Shown here: in pieces, positions 17,165 through 26,105 of the stretch
Numbering within the stretch: the first letter of the stretch is position 1
Layout of the letters: each line of letters starts with the position of its first letter
NCBI RefSeq assembly: GCF_000496075.1
Contig: NZ_AWXZ01000040.1
Location: 310,001 to 374,000 of the forward strand
Direction of reading: 5' to 3'
DNA: 64,000 nt
Source: Lutibaculum baratangense AMV1
Lineage (GTDB): Bacteria > Pseudomonadota > Alphaproteobacteria > Rhizobiales > Tepidamorphaceae
Notes under the pieces: generated by a model
What the model saw: only the letters and a program-made list of their open reading frames with translations
What the model was told of the DNA's origin: nothing
Databases searched by the model: none
Program-made: the position numbers and the translations under genes

Positions 17165-20059
17165 ATGCTTAGGAAGAAGACGACCGGGTCCCCCCGCGCC
17201 TCGCGGCTCTCGCAGGCAATGGCCGGGTTCGCCCACGAGACGATCGACCGCCGCACGTTCCTGCGCCGCTCCGGCCTCGTCGCCGGCGGCGTGGCCGCCG
17301 CCTCGACGCTGGGCAGCGGCATGGTCCGGAAGGCCGAGGCCGCGGGTCCCGCGACGCCCGGCAACGTGACCATGCACAAGTCGGTGTGCACGCACTGCTC
17401 GGTCGGTTGCACGGTGCTCGCCGAAGTCTCGAACGGCGTGTGGATCGGGCAGGAGCCCGGTTTCGACAGCCCGTTCAACCTCGGCTCTCACTGCGCCAAG
17501 GGCGCCTCGGTGCGCGAGCACGCGCATGGCGAGCGGCGGCTGAAATACCCGACGAAGATGGTCGACGGGAAGTGGACGCGGATCTCCTGGGACCAGGCGA
17601 TCGACGAGATCGGCGACAAGATGCTCGAGATTCGCGAGCAGTCGGGGCCCGACTCCGTCTACTGGCTGGGCTCGGCCAAGCATTCGAACGAGCAGGCCTA
17701 CCTGATGCGCAAGTTCGCGGCCTTCTGGGGCACGAACAACATCGACCATCAGGCGCGCATCTGCCATTCGACCACCGTCGCCGGCGTGGCCAACACGTGG
17801 GGCTACGGCGCGATGACGAACTCCTACAACGACATCCACAACTCGCGCGCCATCTTCCTCATCGGCGGCAACCCCGCCGAGGCGCATCCGGTGTCGGTGA
17901 TGCACCTCCTGAAGGCGAAGGAGGAGAACAACGCTCCGCTCATCGTCTGCGACCCGCGCTTCACGCGCACGGCGGCCCACGCGACCGAGTATGTGCGCTT
18001 CCGGCCCGGCGGCGACGTCGCGCTGATCTGGGGCATTCTCTGGCACGTCTTCGACAATGGCTGGGAGGACGCCGAGTTCATCCGCACCCGCGTGTGGGGC
18101 ATGGACCAGATCCGCGAGGAGGTGGCGCGCTGGACGCCGGAGGAGACCGAGCGGGTCACCGGCGTTCCCGGCGAGCAGCTGCGCCGGGTGGCGCAGACGC
18201 TGGCGAACAACCGGCCCTTCACCATCATCTGGTGCATGGGCGGCACGCAGCACTCCAACGGCAACAACAACACGCGCGCCTACTGCGCGCTCGGCCTGGC
18301 GCTCGGCGTCATCGGCACGGCCGGCGGCGGCACGAACATCTTCCGCGGCCACGACAACGTCCAGGGCGCCACGGATTTCGGCGTCGTGATGGACTCGCTG
18401 CCGGGCTATTACGGCCTCGCCGAGGGGTCGTGGAAGCACTGGGCGCGCGTCTGGGACGTCGACTACGACTATCTTCTCCAGCAGTTCCACTCCAAGGACA
18501 TCATGGAGAAGGCGGGCATCCCGGTCAGTCGCTGGTTCGACGGCGTGCTCGAGGCGAAGGAGGTGCTGGACCAGCCGGACAATGTCCGCGGCATGGTGTT
18601 CTGGGGGCACGCGCCGAACTCGCAGACCCGCCTGCCGGACATGAAGAAGGCGATGGAGAAGCTCGACCTCCTCGTCGTGATCGACCCCTATCCGACCGTT
18701 TCGGCGGTGCTGCACGACAGGAAGGACGGCGTCTATCTCCTGCCGGCGGCGACACAGTTCGAGACCTACGGCTCGGTGACGGCGTCCAACAGGTCGCTGC
18801 AGTGGCGCGAGAAGGTGGTCGACCCGCTCTTCGAGTGCCTGCCCGACCACACGATCATGTACAAGTTCGCGAAGAAGTTCGGCTTCGACCAGGAGATGTT
18901 CAAGAACATCGAGGTCAACGGCGAGGAGCCGCTGGTCGAGGACCTGACGCGCGAATACAACCGCGGCATGTGGACGATCGGCTATACCGGCCAGTCGCCG
19001 GAGCGCCTGAAGCTCCACATGGAGAACCAGCACACCTTCGACAAGACGACGCTGAAGGCGAATGGCGGCCCGTGCGACGGCGACTATTACGGCCTGCCGT
19101 GGCCCTCGTGGGGCACCGCCGAGATGAAGCATCCGGGGTCTCCGAACCTCTACGACATCTCCAAGCCCGTCGCCGACGGCGGGATGGGCTTCCGGGCCCG
19201 CTTCGGTGTCGAGCGCGAGGAGAACGGGCAGATCTACAACCTGCTCGCCGAGGGGGTGTATCCCGTCGGCTCCGAGATCGAGGACGGCTATCCCGAGTTC
19301 ACCATGGGCATGCTCATGAAGCTCGGCTGGGACGGCGACCTGACGCCGGAAGAGCGCGCCACGATCGAGCAGATCGGCGGCGACAAGGTCGAGGCCGTCA
19401 ACTGGAAGACCGACCTCTCGGGCGGCATCCAGCGCGTCGCGATCCAGCATGGCTGCGCGCCCTACGGCAACGCGAAGGCACGCGCGGTGGTGTGGGACTT
19501 CCCGGACCCGGTGCCGCTGCACCGCGAGCCGCTCTACACGGCGCGTCGCGACCTCGTGGCCGATTATCCGACCTACGAGGACAAGAAGATGCACCGCGTG
19601 CCGGTGCTCTACAAGTCGATCCAGGTGAACGACTTCTCGCAGGACTTCCCGATCGTCCTCACGTCGGGGCGCCTCGTGGAGTACGAGGGCGGCGGCGACG
19701 AGACCCGGTCGAACCCGTGGCTCGCCGAGCTGCAGCAGGACATGTTCGTCGAGATCAACCCCTACAACGCCAACTCGCTGGGCATCAGGGACGGCGAGAT
19801 GGTCTGGGTCCACGGGCCCGAGGGCGGCAAGGTCAAGGTCATGGCGATGGTCACGGAGCGCGTCGGGCGCGACGTGGCGTTCATGCCCTTCCACTTCGGC
19901 GGCTGGTACCAGGGCGCGGATCTGAGGGGCAAGTATCCCGAGGGCGCCGACCCGATCGTGCTCGGCGAATCCACCAACACCGCCCAGACATACGGCTACG
20001 ACTCCGTGACGCAGATGCAGGAGACGAAGGCCACGCTCTGCCGGATCGAGCGGGCCTGA
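17165..20059 (+). CDS. fdhA: Formate dehydrogenase, molybdopterin catalytic subunit (FDH3 type)
   Basis: 964 residues. A Tat leader (DRRTFLRRSGLVAGG) is followed by the N-terminal [4Fe-4S] motif with cysteines 75, 78, 82 and 110, and then the molybdopterin domains. The metal ligand is Cys200 in the segment ARICHSTTV, at the place of selenocysteine in E. coli FDH-N, with the usual histidine next to it. It oxidises formate to CO2 on the periplasmic side. It is co-directional with the chaperone, the Fe-S and cytochrome b subunits. There are no frameshifts. Confidence 0.96.
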   Translation: MLRKKTTGSPRASRLSQAMAGFAHETIDRRTFLRRSGLVAGGVAAASTLGSGMVRKAEAAGPATPGNVTMHKSVCTHCSVGCTVLAEVSNGVWIGQEPGFDSPFNLGSHCAKGASVREHAHGERRLKYPTKMVDGKWTRISWDQAIDEIGDKMLEIREQSGPDSVYWLGSAKHSNEQAYLMRKFAAFWGTNNIDHQARICHSTTVAGVANTWGYGAMTNSYNDIHNSRAIFLIGGNPAEAHPVSVMHLLKAKEENNAPLIVCDPRFTRTAAHATEYVRFRPGGDVALIWGILWHVFDNGWEDAEFIRTRVWGMDQIREEVARWTPEETERVTGVPGEQLRRVAQTLANNRPFTIIWCMGGTQHSNGNNNTRAYCALGLALGVIGTAGGGTNIFRGHDNVQGATDFGVVMDSLPGYYGLAEGSWKHWARVWDVDYDYLLQQFHSKDIMEKAGIPVSRWFDGVLEAKEVLDQPDNVRGMVFWGHAPNSQTRLPDMKKAMEKLDLLVVIDPYPTVSAVLHDRKDGVYLLPAATQFETYGSVTASNRSLQWREKVVDPLFECLPDHTIMYKFAKKFGFDQEMFKNIEVNGEEPLVEDLTREYNRGMWTIGYTGQSPERLKLHMENQHTFDKTTLKANGGPCDGDYYGLPWPSWGTAEMKHPGSPNLYDISKPVADGGMGFRARFGVEREENGQIYNLLAEGVYPVGSEIEDGYPEFTMGMLMKLGWDGDLTPEERATIEQIGGDKVEAVNWKTDLSGGIQRVAIQHGCAPYGNAKARAVVWDFPDPVPLHREPLYTARRDLVADYPTYEDKKMHRVPVLYKSIQVNDFSQDFPIVLTSGRLVEYEGGGDETRSNPWLAELQQDMFVEINPYNANSLGIRDGEMVWVHGPEGGKVKVMAMVTERVGRDVAFMPFHFGGWYQGADLRGKYPEGADPIVLGESTNTAQTYGYDSVTQMQETKATLCRIERA

Positions 20060-20073
20060 GGGAGGAATAATCT

Positions 20074-20670
20074 ATGGCACGCATGAAGTTTCTCTGCGAC
20101 GCCGAGCGCTGCATCGAGTGCAACGCCTGCGTCACGGCCTGCAAGAACGAGCACGAGGTGCCGTGGGGCATCAACCGCCGCCGCGTCGTGACGATCGGCG
20201 ACGGCCAGCCCGGCGAGCGGTCGATCTCGGTCGCCTGCATGCACTGCTCCGACGCGCCGTGCATGGCGGTCTGCCCGGTCGACTGCTTCTACCAGACCGA
20301 GCAGGGCGTGGTTCTGCACTCCAAGGACCTCTGCATCGGCTGCGGCTACTGCTTCTACGCCTGTCCCTTCGGCGCGCCGCAGTACCCGCAGGCCAGCAAT
20401 TTCGGCAGCCGGGGCAAGATGGACAAATGCACCTTCTGCGCCGGCGGCCCCGAGATCGCGAACTCGGAGGCGGAGTTCCAGAAATACGGCCGCAACCGCC
20501 TGGCCGAAGGCAAGCTCCCGCTCTGCGCGGAGATGTGCTCAACGAAGGCGCTGCTAGCCGGCGACGGGAACACCGTTTCCGACATCTACCGCGAGCGCGT
20601 CGTGGCCCGCGGCTTCGGTTCGGGGGCCTGGGGCTGGGGCACCGCCTACGGGGCGAACACCGGAGGCTGA
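20074..20670 (+). CDS. fdhB: Formate dehydrogenase iron-sulfur subunit
   Basis: 198 residues with four cysteine clusters of ferredoxin type: CIECNACVTAC, CMHCSDAPCMAVCP, CIGCGYCFYACP, and a split fourth site using CTFC with later CAEMC. It relays electrons from FdhA to the membrane cytochrome. A strong GGGAGGAAT site precedes the ATG, 14 bases after the fdhA stop. There is no C-terminal membrane helix, unlike FDH-N beta, which fits the FDH3 family. Confidence 0.95.
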   Translation: MARMKFLCDAERCIECNACVTACKNEHEVPWGINRRRVVTIGDGQPGERSISVACMHCSDAPCMAVCPVDCFYQTEQGVVLHSKDLCIGCGYCFYACPFGAPQYPQASNFGSRGKMDKCTFCAGGPEIANSEAEFQKYGRNRLAEGKLPLCAEMCSTKALLAGDGNTVSDIYRERVVARGFGSGAWGWGTAYGANTGG

Positions 20671-20674
20671 TGAC

Positions 20675-20866
20675 GTGCCGGCAGCCAAGCACCTCGTTCT
20701 GGGCGCTCTCGTGATCGTGGCGGCGGGCCTTTCGGCCTGCCGCGACGACGCGCTCGAGCGGGACTACATCAGCGAGAAGGGCGTCTACGAAGGCCCCGCG
20801 GACACGCCGCTGACGGCCGAGCAACAGCGCGAGCTCGAGCAACGGGCATTGCGCCAGAAGTTCTGA
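20675..20866 (+). CDS. Small lipoprotein in the formate dehydrogenase operon
   Basis: 63 residues from a GTG at 20675, only 4 bases after the fdhB stop. A hydrophobic segment ends in GLSAC, a good lipobox, so the mature protein would be a lipid-anchored peptide of about 43 residues, acidic and ending ELEQRALRQKF. No function is known. Its position between fdhB and fdhC suggests an accessory of the assembled complex. Confidence 0.75.
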   Translation: MPAAKHLVLGALVIVAAGLSACRDDALERDYISEKGVYEGPADTPLTAEQQRELEQRALRQKF

Positions 20867-20968
20867 TGAGCGGGCGGCAGCCGATCGGCGCCGCTGGACA
20901 ACACGACGGGACGAAGCCGTCGGCCAATATGGCCGAGGCGGGCGACGTTTCATCAGGAGACGACCGAC

Positions 20969-22108
20969 ATGCCGATCCTCCTCCGCCGCATGGCGCTTTA
21001 CCTTCTGCCCCTGCTGGCTGTCATCTGCCTCAGCCTGGGGCAGGCGGCGTTCGCGCAGTCGGGCGTCGATCCGAACGTGGCGCAGCCCGCTCCACAGGCC
21101 AGCCCGGAAGGCGGGCAGGTGCCGGGTGGCGTTCGGGGCACCACCTCGGACGCGGATATGTGGCGCGCCGTCCGCCAGGGCACGTTCGGCACGGTCTCGA
21201 TACCCGACCGGAAGGCCGGCCAGCTCATCCAGTCCGAAGGGGAGAACTGGCGCGTCGTTCGCAACGGCGCGGTCTCCTACTATGGGATCTGGGGCCTGCT
21301 CGGGATGATCGGGCTGCTCGCCCTGTTCTTCCTCGTCCGTGGCCGCATCATGATCGAGGCCGGCAAGGACGGCCGCACGATCACGCGCTTCGACTTCACC
21401 GAGCGCATGGCGCATTGGCTCCTCGGCGTGTCCTTCATCCTGCTGGCGCTGACCGGGCTGAACATCCTCTACGGCCGCTACGTGATCATGCCGGTGGTCG
21501 GACCGGAGATCTTCGGTGCGGTGACGAATTTCGGCAAGCACGTCCACAACTACATCTCGTTCGCCTTCATGGTGGGGCTCCTGATGGTCTTCGTCATGTG
21601 GGTCGGACGGAACATCCCGGGCCGCACCGACCTCAAGTGGCTCATGAAGGCAGGCGGGCTGTTCTCGAAGGGCGGGCACGCATCGTCCCACAAGTTCAAT
21701 GCCGGCCAGAAGATCCTCTACTGGCTCGTGCTGCTGCTCGGCCTGTCGGTCAGCCTGTCCGGCATCGCGCTGCTCTTCCCGTTCGAGTTCCCCCTGTTCG
21801 CCAAGACGTTCGCCTTCCTCAACGTCTTCGGGTTCGATCTGCCGACCACTCTGAGCGTCGTGCAGGAGATGCAGCTCGCGCAGATCTGGCACGCCATCAT
21901 CGGGCTCGTGATGATCGGCATCATTCTGGGCCATATCTACATCGGCACGATCGGCATGCAGGGCGCGTTCGCGGCCATGGGATCCGGCCAGGTCGACCTG
22001 AACTGGGCACGCGAGCATCATGATCTGTGGGTCGAAGAGAAGCTCTCCAGGCGTGGTGACGACGCGGTGCACGGCGGTCCGGCACCCAAGGCGCACCCTG
22101 CCGAATAG
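20969..22108 (+). CDS. fdhC: Formate dehydrogenase cytochrome b556 subunit
   Basis: 379 residues. An N-terminal signal-like segment (about 1-29, ending AAFAQ) and a periplasmic stretch precede the four-helix diheme cytochrome b core. Candidate heme ligands are the histidines in ERMAHWLLG, FGKHVHNY and AQIWHAIIG, and HIYIG near the end. It anchors the dehydrogenase and passes electrons to quinone. The 102 bp in front, after the lipoprotein gene, contain nothing recognisable except the ribosome binding site CAGGAG. Confidence 0.93.
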   Translation: MPILLRRMALYLLPLLAVICLSLGQAAFAQSGVDPNVAQPAPQASPEGGQVPGGVRGTTSDADMWRAVRQGTFGTVSIPDRKAGQLIQSEGENWRVVRNGAVSYYGIWGLLGMIGLLALFFLVRGRIMIEAGKDGRTITRFDFTERMAHWLLGVSFILLALTGLNILYGRYVIMPVVGPEIFGAVTNFGKHVHNYISFAFMVGLLMVFVMWVGRNIPGRTDLKWLMKAGGLFSKGGHASSHKFNAGQKILYWLVLLLGLSVSLSGIALLFPFEFPLFAKTFAFLNVFGFDLPTTLSVVQEMQLAQIWHAIIGLVMIGIILGHIYIGTIGMQGAFAAMGSGQVDLNWAREHHDLWVEEKLSRRGDDAVHGGPAPKAHPAE

Positions 22109-22124
22109 GGGCGGGGGACACCTG

Positions 22125-23471
22125 ATGCCGCGAGCCCTCCTCGCGCTCGCGGTGGCGCTTCTGCCCACCGCGGCCGCGGCCTGGCCCGACGCGCTCGACG
22201 GCCATGGCGGGCCCATCCGGGGTCTCGCCGGGGGAGAAGGCGAGATGCTGTCGGCGTCCTTCGACTACACGATCATCCGTTGGCGGCTGAGCGAGGAGAA
22301 GGCCGAGGTCGCCGCGCGCCTCGTCGGCCACGAGGCGGCCGTGAACGATGTCGCCTATGTTCCGGGCGGCCGGCTCGCGGTGTCGGCCTCGGACGACGGC
22401 TCCGTCGGGCTCTGGGATCTCGAGGCCGGGGAGTTGGCGCAGCGCTTCGCCGGCTCCGGCGAGAAGGTGCTCGACGTGGCGGTCAGCCCCGACGGCACGC
22501 TCGCCGCATCGGCCGGCTGGGATCATGCCGTGCGCGTCTACGACGTCGCGGCGCGCGAGGAGGTCGCGGTCCTCGAGGGGCACGACGGCAACGTGAATGC
22601 CGTGGCCTTCGCCCCGGACGGGCGCACGCTCTACTCCGGCGGCTATGACGGCACCGTCAGGCGCTGGGATCTGGAGACGATGCGGGCGGAAGCTCCGCTC
22701 GTCAGGCATGGTTGGGGCGTGAACGTCCTGCAGGCCCTGCCGGGCGAGACGCTTCTCTACGGCGCGGCGGACGGTGTCGTGGGGCTCGTCGACCTGAGGC
22801 TCGGGCAGGAGCTCAAGTCGCTTCCGCCGATGGGAGGGCCGGTTCTCTCGGTCGCCTTCGACGAGGCCAGTGGACGCGTTGCGGTGGGCAGCGCCAAGGG
22901 GGAGCTCGTGCTCTACGACCTCGCCGACTGGAGCGTGGTAGCGCGCTTCGAGACGCCCTACGGGCCGATCTGGGGCCTCGCCTTCGCACCGGACGGGCGG
23001 GCGATCTACCGCGCGGGGCTCGACGACCGCGCCTTCCTCTGGAGGTTCGATCCGGCGAACCCGTTCGAGCCGCTCGACGAGGAGTTTCCGCGCAGGTTCC
23101 AGGTGGGTAGCGACGACGGGATGGGGGCCGGCGAACGGGAGTTCCGCCGCAAGTGCTCCGTCTGCCACACGCTCACGCCCGACGGGGAAAACCGCGCAGG
23201 ACCAACGCTTTACCGCCTCTTCGGGCGGAAGGCCGGCACGGTGCCGGGCTATCCCTACTCCGACGCGCTGAAGGAACTCGACATCGTGTGGACGGAGGAG
23301 ACCGTGAGCCAGCTCTTCGACCACGGCCCCGATATCGTGACGCCTGGCTCGAAAATGCCGCTGCAACGGCTGAAGAACGACCTCGACCGGGACGCTCTCG
23401 TCGCATATCTGAAGGAAGCGACCGAGCCCTCGCCCGCAGACGACACCATCATGAAGGGAGACGGAGGATGA
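22125..23471 (+). CDS. Beta-propeller (WD40) and cytochrome c fusion protein
   Basis: 448 residues read from the ATG at 22125. A signal peptide (ALLALAVALLPTAAAAW) is followed by about seven WD40-like repeats (DDGSVGLWDLEAG, DHAVRVYDVAAR, YDGTVRRWDLETM and others; about 20-320) and a C-terminal class I cytochrome c with CSVCH (344-348) and the axial methionine in GSKMP (411). It should be periplasmic. Its place directly after fdhC suggests it binds the dehydrogenase and carries electrons from it or to a terminal acceptor. The partner is unknown. Confidence 0.88.
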   Translation: MPRALLALAVALLPTAAAAWPDALDGHGGPIRGLAGGEGEMLSASFDYTIIRWRLSEEKAEVAARLVGHEAAVNDVAYVPGGRLAVSASDDGSVGLWDLEAGELAQRFAGSGEKVLDVAVSPDGTLAASAGWDHAVRVYDVAAREEVAVLEGHDGNVNAVAFAPDGRTLYSGGYDGTVRRWDLETMRAEAPLVRHGWGVNVLQALPGETLLYGAADGVVGLVDLRLGQELKSLPPMGGPVLSVAFDEASGRVAVGSAKGELVLYDLADWSVVARFETPYGPIWGLAFAPDGRAIYRAGLDDRAFLWRFDPANPFEPLDEEFPRRFQVGSDDGMGAGEREFRRKCSVCHTLTPDGENRAGPTLYRLFGRKAGTVPGYPYSDALKELDIVWTEETVSQLFDHGPDIVTPGSKMPLQRLKNDLDRDALVAYLKEATEPSPADDTIMKGDGG

Positions 23472-23596
23472 AAGCCTTCCTCGCCGGCTGTGCGCTCATG
23501 ACCATTATCGGCGTGGCCGCCTGGGTCGCGCTCGGATCGATCGACATGTCGGCCTCGAGCGTTTACGTCTCGGAGCGTGGCTCCGTGCGTCTTTGA
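23468..23596 (+). CDS. 42-residue single-span membrane protein
   Basis: The ATG at 23468 overlaps the stop of the propeller-cytochrome gene (ATGA), with GGAGG-like bases just upstream. The product begins MKAFLAGCALMTIIG and has one hydrophobic segment followed by a short polar tail ending GSVRL. The coupled start makes it likely to be real. It may be a small subunit of the membrane complex; no family is recognised. Confidence 0.65.
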   Translation: MKAFLAGCALMTIIGVAAWVALGSIDMSASSVYVSERGSVRL

Positions 23597-23633
23597 AGGC
23601 GACGCGGGGCCGAACAGACAGGCTGGAGGCCCT

Positions 23634-23825
23634 ATGAACGAAGACCGGTTCAACATGTCGCTCAGGAAATTCCTGAAGCAGGTCGGTGTCACGTCGCAGC
23701 GCGAGATCGAGCGCATCGTGCACGAGGGCAAGGTCGACGGCGAGAGCGTGACTGTCCGCGTGGTCCTCACGGCCGAGGGAACGGATCTCGAGCACGTGGT
23801 CGAGGGGAAGATCGACCTCGTCTGA
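23634..23825 (+). CDS. DUF6494-like small protein
   Basis: 63 residues starting MNEDRFNMSLRKFLKQVG, preceded by GGAGG. The sequence has a short helical N-terminus (SLRKFLKQVGVTSQREIERIV) and a beta-rich end. It matches my memory of the DUF6494 family, small proteins seen in the same formate dehydrogenase loci. Cytoplasmic, function unknown. Confidence 0.78.
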   Translation: MNEDRFNMSLRKFLKQVGVTSQREIERIVHEGKVDGESVTVRVVLTAEGTDLEHVVEGKIDLV

Positions 23826-23835
23826 GCCAGCGATC

Positions 23836-24585
23836 ATGCATTTGCCGGAGCCGATCCTCCCTCCGCTCCTGAGCGGCCGGTCCGTGAAAACCCCCGCGCG
23901 GCCGTTCGAGGCGGCCGTCGAGGCCGCACGAACCGGCGAGGCCGGGGGTGGCGACGTGGTGTGGGGACGCGACGCGGCGCACTTCATGATGGCGTTGGTG
24001 CTCGAGCCCGACACGCCGCGCCGCCGGGCCATCGAGATGCTGCCCGTGGCCGTCGCGGCGCTGACCGACGCGCTGGCCTCGCTCGCGCCGCCGGAGACGT
24101 CGGTGACGGTCGACTGGCCGAACACGGTGCGCGTGAACGGCGGCCGGGTCGGCGGCGTGCGGATCGCCGTGTCTCCCGAGGCGGCGCTCGACGACATACC
24201 CCTATGGATGGTCGTGGGGATGGACATCGCCCTGATGCGGCAGGGCTCCCGGGCCGATCCGGGGCTCGAGCCGGACGTGACGGACCTTCACGAGGAGGGC
24301 TGCGGCGAGATCACCCGGACGGATCTCGTGGAGGCGGCCAGCCGCCACATGTTGGCGCGCGTTCACGAGTGGGAGGCCGAGGGCTTCGCTCCCGCGCATC
24401 GCACGCTGATGTCGCGCATGCCGGAGCCCGGCTCGACGCTCGAGCTGCACCACGAGGGGCGCCGGTACGAGGGGCGTTTCCTGGGTCTCGCGGAGCATGG
24501 CGATCTCGTGCTCGGGACGAGCAGCGGAACGATCATCCTCGAGGCTGCGGGCGCTTGCGGGTCACCGGAAGAGGCCCTGCGGTGA
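23836..24585 (+). CDS. Biotin/lipoate ligase-like protein with altered KWPN motif
   Basis: 249 residues with the biotin/lipoate protein ligase fold (DUF4444-type C-terminus). The region VVWGRDAAHFMMALVLEPD aligns with the segment after GRGR in BirA. The BirA motif KWPND reads DWPNTVRVNGGRVGG here, so the usual lysine is aspartate. The C-terminal part (ELHHEGRRYEGRFLGLAEHGDLVL) looks like the SH3-like domain that follows in BirA. Whether it still ligates a cofactor is doubtful. It starts 10 bases after the previous gene and overlaps the next by four bases. Confidence 0.8.
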   Translation: MHLPEPILPPLLSGRSVKTPARPFEAAVEAARTGEAGGGDVVWGRDAAHFMMALVLEPDTPRRRAIEMLPVAVAALTDALASLAPPETSVTVDWPNTVRVNGGRVGGVRIAVSPEAALDDIPLWMVVGMDIALMRQGSRADPGLEPDVTDLHEEGCGEITRTDLVEAASRHMLARVHEWEAEGFAPAHRTLMSRMPEPGSTLELHHEGRRYEGRFLGLAEHGDLVLGTSSGTIILEAAGACGSPEEALR

Positions 24586-25061
24586 AGATGCTGCGGACGA
24601 TACGGCTCGATGCCTCGGACGAGCACGTCTTCGCGCCGGCCGCGGCGCCGGGCGAGCTGGCGGTCTCGGGGGCCTTCGCCTTCGCGGCGATCGAGCCGGA
24701 GGGGCTCGCCGGAAAGACCCGGCAAGCCTTTGCGAACGGTTTTCTCGGCCTCACGAGCTTCGGCCGGGCAACCTTCGTCGCGGTGACGGAGGCGGACGAG
24801 GTGGAGCTCGAGGCTGCGCGCGAGGCGCTGGCCCGCCATTTCGTGGAGCACTACGGCGCGCCGGGGCTTGCCGAGGCGCGGCCCGAGGCGGAAGCCGAGC
24901 TGGCCTTCGCCATGGATCTTGCCAAGGATGCGCTGTTGAACACGATCTTCACGGTCTGGCGCGGGATCGGCGAGGACGGCGGCATTCGCGAGGCCTTTCG
25001 CATCGTCGAGCCGACGCGAGAGCCACAGCACGCGCGCGTTTGGGACGTCGTGGAGGAATGA
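24582..25061 (+). CDS. DUF6505-like protein
   Basis: About 159 residues, starting at GTG 24582 (overlapping the previous stop as GTGA) or at ATG 24588. The sequence is KMLRTIRLDASDEHVFAPAA at the N-terminus, with a conserved-looking middle (FLGLTSFGRATFVAVTEAD) and helical C-terminus. It resembles the family DUF6505, found next to FDH3-type genes. No catalytic motif is visible. It is part of an unbroken series of overlapping genes. Confidence 0.75.
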   Translation: MKMLRTIRLDASDEHVFAPAAAPGELAVSGAFAFAAIEPEGLAGKTRQAFANGFLGLTSFGRATFVAVTEADEVELEAAREALARHFVEHYGAPGLAEARPEAEAELAFAMDLAKDALLNTIFTVWRGIGEDGGIREAFRIVEPTREPQHARVWDVVEE

Positions 25062-26104
25062 TGGCCACCGGCGAGGGAGATATCTGGCTCGACACGCGCG
25101 AGTTCTGGCTGTCTTCCGGCTACCAGCTGACGGAGCCGGCAGGGAACGGATGGCTGGGCGTGACTCCGGACTATATCCGCGCCTATCTCGCGCGGCCCGA
25201 GATCAAGCCCGTAGAGGAATCCTGTCTGGCCGAGGAGCAGCTCTACGACTCGCTGCTCGCCGACCCCGCGCGGATGGTCTCGCCGGTCGAGCTGCAGGCC
25301 CTCGCCGACGAGGACGCCGCCGAGAACTATCGCATCTTCCTGCGCTTCCGGAACCTGCTTCTCGGCGAGGGGACGCTCGAGGGCGCGTATATGGCGATCG
25401 TCTCCGGGCGCAGCGACCCGGTGCCCCCGCTCTTCGTCGACCAGCTCGCGCACGCGATCCTGCGCAACGTCCTCAAGACCGCTTCCGACCCCTTCCGAAT
25501 GCGCGCAGGCGAGATCTTCTTCCGCGAGCAGAGCGTCAGTCTCGACGACGGCCGGATCATGCTCGCCGACCACGAGATCGTGGAGATGATGGCGGCGTCG
25601 GGGGGGCTCGGGGGGCTCGGCCAGCTCATGGCGATGACGGGAACTCCGCAGCGCACGGTCGAGATGGACGTGCTGAGCGACGACAACAAGGAGACCTACT
25701 GGGCGCGCAGCGACCGGTTCGACACCGTGGCCGACTTCCGTTTCACGGAACCGGCGCTCGACGCCTTCGCGCGGGTGATCGAGGCGTGGATCAAGCACTT
25801 TCTGGGCCTTGCAGTCCGGGTGCAGCCGATGCAGTCGATCAAGGACGAGCGCTGGACCTGGCATATCGGCCTCGATGCCGAAGCCACCGCCATCCTGAAC
25901 GCGCTCTACGAGGGGAAGGACGTGGACGACGAACGGCTTTCGCGCGTTCTGGCGCTGTTTCGGATGGAGATCCGCGACGAGGAGGCCGTCATGGAGCGGA
26001 TGCGGGGCAAACCCGTCTATCTCGGCCTCGCCATGAGCGCCGATCGCCGGCTGCGCATGAAGCCGCAGAACCTGCTCGTGAACCTCCCCCTGGCGGGGCG
26101 CTGA
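25058..26104 (+). CDS. DUF6352-like protein
   Basis: 348 residues. Two consecutive ATGs (25058 and 25061) follow a GGAGGA site and overlap the preceding stop. The protein is soluble, acidic and lacks signal peptide and cysteine motifs. Segments such as DIWLDTREFWLSSGYQLT and RWTWHIGLDAEATAILNALY look conserved for the family I recall as DUF6352, again tied to formate dehydrogenase loci. Its size and helical character would fit a maturation or quality-control factor, but there is no direct evidence. Confidence 0.78.
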   Translation: MMATGEGDIWLDTREFWLSSGYQLTEPAGNGWLGVTPDYIRAYLARPEIKPVEESCLAEEQLYDSLLADPARMVSPVELQALADEDAAENYRIFLRFRNLLLGEGTLEGAYMAIVSGRSDPVPPLFVDQLAHAILRNVLKTASDPFRMRAGEIFFREQSVSLDDGRIMLADHEIVEMMAASGGLGGLGQLMAMTGTPQRTVEMDVLSDDNKETYWARSDRFDTVADFRFTEPALDAFARVIEAWIKHFLGLAVRVQPMQSIKDERWTWHIGLDAEATAILNALYEGKDVDDERLSRVLALFRMEIRDEEAVMERMRGKPVYLGLAMSADRRLRMKPQNLLVNLPLAGR

Positions 26105-26105
26105 G

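Noticed and set aside
16739-19894. Very long minus-strand frame opposite fdhA
   Set aside because: It is the antisense of a conserved molybdoenzyme gene; such frames are common in GC-rich DNA, and it has no recognisable domain.
24497-25060. N-terminal extension of the DUF6352-like gene
   Set aside because: It lies in another frame over the ligase-like and DUF6505-like genes; the ATGATG at 25058 with GGAGGA is the better start.
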